Shown here: one piece after another, positions 1 through 10,849 of the stretch
Numbering within the stretch: the stretch's first letter is position 1
How the letters are laid out: every line of letters begins with the position of its first letter
Source: Actinomycetes bacterium
GTDB taxonomy: Bacteria; Actinomycetota; Actinomycetes; Mycobacteriales; Mycobacteriaceae
Assembly: GCA_023388385.1 (NCBI GenBank)
Contig: JAEWGK010000286.1
Span: 1 to 10,849, forward strand
Length of the DNA stretch: 10,849 nt
Direction: 5' to 3'
Program-made: the position numbers and the translations under genes
Notes under the pieces: generated by a model
What the model saw: the letters and a program-made list of their open reading frames with translations, nothing else
Told to the model about the DNA's origin: nothing
Databases searched by the model: none

Positions 1-2582
<2,582 letters not shown>

Positions 2583-2592
2583 GGTGGTGATT

Positions 2593-2598
2593 CTCCTT
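2593..2598 (-). promoter_or_regulatory. Ribosome binding site of argG
   Basis: AAGGAG on the minus strand, 10 bases before the ATG at 2582. It supports this start over the long in-frame extension that runs back through argR. Confidence 0.75.
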
Positions 2599-2622
2599 GT
2601 GCGGGATTCTGTCGTTCGGATT

Positions 2623-5400
<2,778 letters not shown>

Positions 5401-5407
5401 GATGCGG

Positions 5408-5415
5408 TTCCTCCC
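5408..5415 (-). promoter_or_regulatory. Ribosome binding site of argD
   Basis: GGGAGGAA on the minus strand, seven bases before the ATG at 5400. It excludes the open-frame extension upstream (to 5469), whose sequence is not ArgD-like. Confidence 0.75.
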
Positions 5416-5500
5416 GGTGGGATTCGCGATTCGTCGGGTGGTCGTCGTGTGGGGCGGGGACGTTCCCACATGGCGTCGGGTTCGGGGCGCCCGCGCCCGG

Positions 5501-6481
5501 TCAGTTCTTCAGCCGGTACACGGTGCCGCCGAAGGAGTCGTCCGCGTCCGGTCGCTCCTCCGTCGGCAGCACCATGGTGCCGATGCCGCCGGAGGTCAGC
5601 AGCTCCAGCAGCACGGAATGCTCCTGGCGGCCGTCGATGACGTGCGCGGCGTTGACGCGCGACTCCACCGCGCGCAGGCAGGACTCCATCTTCGGCACCA
5701 TGCCCGAGTCGAGTTTCGGCAGCACCTCGCGCAGGGAGCGGGTGTCGATGCGCGAGACCAGGGAGTCCTTGTCCGGCCAGTCGGTGTACAGGCCCTCGAC
5801 GTTGGTGAGAATGACGAGGCGCTCGGCGTCCAGCGCCGTCGCCAAGGCGCCTGCGGCGGTGTCGGCGTTGATGTTGTAGACCTGGCCGTCCGGGCCCGGG
5901 GCGATCGTGGAGACGACGGGGATGCGGCCCGCGTTGATGAGGTCCATGATGAGTTCCGCGCGCACACCGGTGATGTCGCCGACGAGACCGATGTCGGTCG
6001 GCACGCCGCCGACGTCGACCAGGCGCTTCTCCGCGGTGAACAGGCCGCCGTCCTCGCCGGAGATGCCGGAGGCGTACGGGCCATACTGGTTGATGAGGCC
6101 CACGAGCTCGCGGCCGACCTGGCCGAAGAGGACCATGCGCACGACCTCCATCACCTCGGGGGTGGTGACGCGGAACCCGCCGCGGAACTCGCCCTCCATG
6201 CCCAGGCGCGACAGCATGTCGGAGATCTGCGGGCCGCCGCCGTGGACGACGACGGGCTTCACGCCGACGGTGCGCAGGAACACCATGTCCTGGGCGAACG
6301 CGGCCTTCAGCTTCTCGTCGACCATCGCGTTGCCGCCGTACTTCACCACGACGATGCGGTCGCGGTAGTGCTGGAGCCAGGGCAGGGCCTCGGCCAGCAC
6401 ATGGGCGCGCTGCGCGGGGATCAGGTCGCCGGTGAGCTCGCCGGCGAGCTCGGGACGGGAGGTGCGGGGGCTGGTGGACAC
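5501..6481 (-). CDS. argB: Acetylglutamate kinase (probably arginine-inhibited)
   Basis: Amino acid kinase family enzyme that phosphorylates N-acetylglutamate, usually the feedback-controlled step when ArgJ recycles acetyl groups. The protein has 326 residues. [10 protein letters not shown] at 44-53 carries the phosphate-binding Lys47, HGGGPQ at 80-85 the glycine-rich loop, [12 protein letters not shown] at 203-214 the N-acetylglutamate and ATP site, and [10 protein letters not shown] at 259-268 the second catalytic lysine (Lys264). The segment before the first strand (about residues 22-40, [19 protein letters not shown]) matches the N-terminal helix that characterised arginine-sensitive hexameric kinases use to interlace dimers, so arginine inhibition is inferred. 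The start is GTG, 10 bases after AAAGGA. A nearby ATG at 6488 is in another frame and soon terminates. The first 20 residues are poorly conserved. Confidence 0.97.
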   Translation of the reverse strand: MSTSPRTSRPELAGELTGDLIPAQRAHVLAEALPWLQHYRDRIVVVKYGGNAMVDEKLKAAFAQDMVFLRTVGVKPVVVHGGGPQISDMLSRLGMEGEFRGGFRVTTPEVMEVVRMVLFGQVGRELVGLINQYGPYASGISGEDGGLFTAEKRLVDVGGVPTDIGLVGDITGVRAELIMDLINAGRIPVVSTIAPGPDGQVYNINADTAAGALATALDAERLVILTNVEGLYTDWPDKDSLVSRIDTRSLREVLPKLDSGMVPKMESCLRAVESRVNAAHVIDGRQEHSVLLELLTSGGIGTMVLPTEERPDADDSFGGTVYRLKN

Positions 6482-6491
6482 GGGTCCATCG

Positions 6492-6497
6492 TCCTTT
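6492..6497 (-). promoter_or_regulatory. Ribosome binding site of argB
   Basis: AAAGGA on the minus strand, 10 bases before the GTG at 6481. No ATG in the ArgB frame exists near the expected N-terminus, so the GTG start is supported. Confidence 0.6.
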
Positions 6498-6539
6498 CAA
6501 TCGTGGTGCGGTGGTCCGGCGCGGCGTCGGCGGGGGCGG

Positions 6540-6557
6540 GGCGGGCGCGGGCCCGCC
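6540..6557 (-). other. GC-rich hairpin in the argJ-argB gap
   Basis: A perfect seven-base inverted repeat (GGCGGGC and GCCCGCC on the minus strand) around a four-base loop lies 16 bases after the argJ stop, in the 91-base gap before argB. No T-tract follows, so it is unlikely to be a full intrinsic terminator. It could slow polymerase or mark an RNA processing or stability site, or arise by chance in this very GC-rich gap. Confidence 0.35.
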
Positions 6558-6572
6558 TCCCCCGGCCGCGCG

Positions 6573-10849
<4,277 letters not shown>

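Noticed and set aside
6486..6488. ATG just upstream of the argB GTG
   Set aside because: It is out of frame with ArgB and reads a short peptide that soon ends; the ArgB frame has only the GTG.

Overview
This is a high-GC (roughly 70%), gene-dense actinobacterial chromosome segment in which every real gene lies on the minus strand. It holds the 3' three-quarters of pheT and then an essentially complete arginine biosynthesis cluster in transcription order argC-argJ-argB-argD-argF-argR-argG-argH. The gene order, placement directly downstream of pheT, GTG starts, strong GC bias and protein sequences (ArgJ in particular resembles the Corynebacterium glutamicum protein as I remember it) point to Corynebacterium or a close relative. 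The species cannot be fixed from the window.

Layout from right to left (5' to 3' on the minus strand): pheT (C-terminal 620 residues, start beyond the right edge); a 106-base intergenic region with two hairpins, a possible promoter and an ARG-box-like operator; argC and argJ, overlapping by four bases; a 91-base GC-rich gap with a small hairpin; argB; a 100-base gap; argD; a 46-base gap; argF and argR, again overlapping by four bases; a 39-40 base gap with a possible internal promoter; argG; an 11-base gap; and argH, which runs off the left edge some 15-20 codons short of its expected end. No gene-free stretch exceeds 106 bases, and I see no RNA gene, mobile element, CRISPR array or phage remnant.

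Together the genes encode glutamate-to-arginine synthesis by the acetyl-recycling route: ArgJ makes N-acetylglutamate by moving the acetyl group from N-acetylornithine, ArgB phosphorylates it, ArgC reduces it, ArgD transaminates it, ArgJ releases ornithine, ArgF makes citrulline, and ArgG and ArgH convert citrulline to arginine. ArgR is the arginine-responsive repressor encoded within the cluster it presumably controls. ArgB has the N-terminal helix typical of arginine-inhibited enzymes, so control is probably both transcriptional and allosteric.

This is a conserved housekeeping locus. I found no sign of a new system. The points worth a second look are modest: the compact terminator/promoter/operator arrangement before argC, a possible separate promoter for argGH inside the end of argR, a Gly/Ala/Asp-rich insertion in ArgD, and an extended ArgJ N-terminus.
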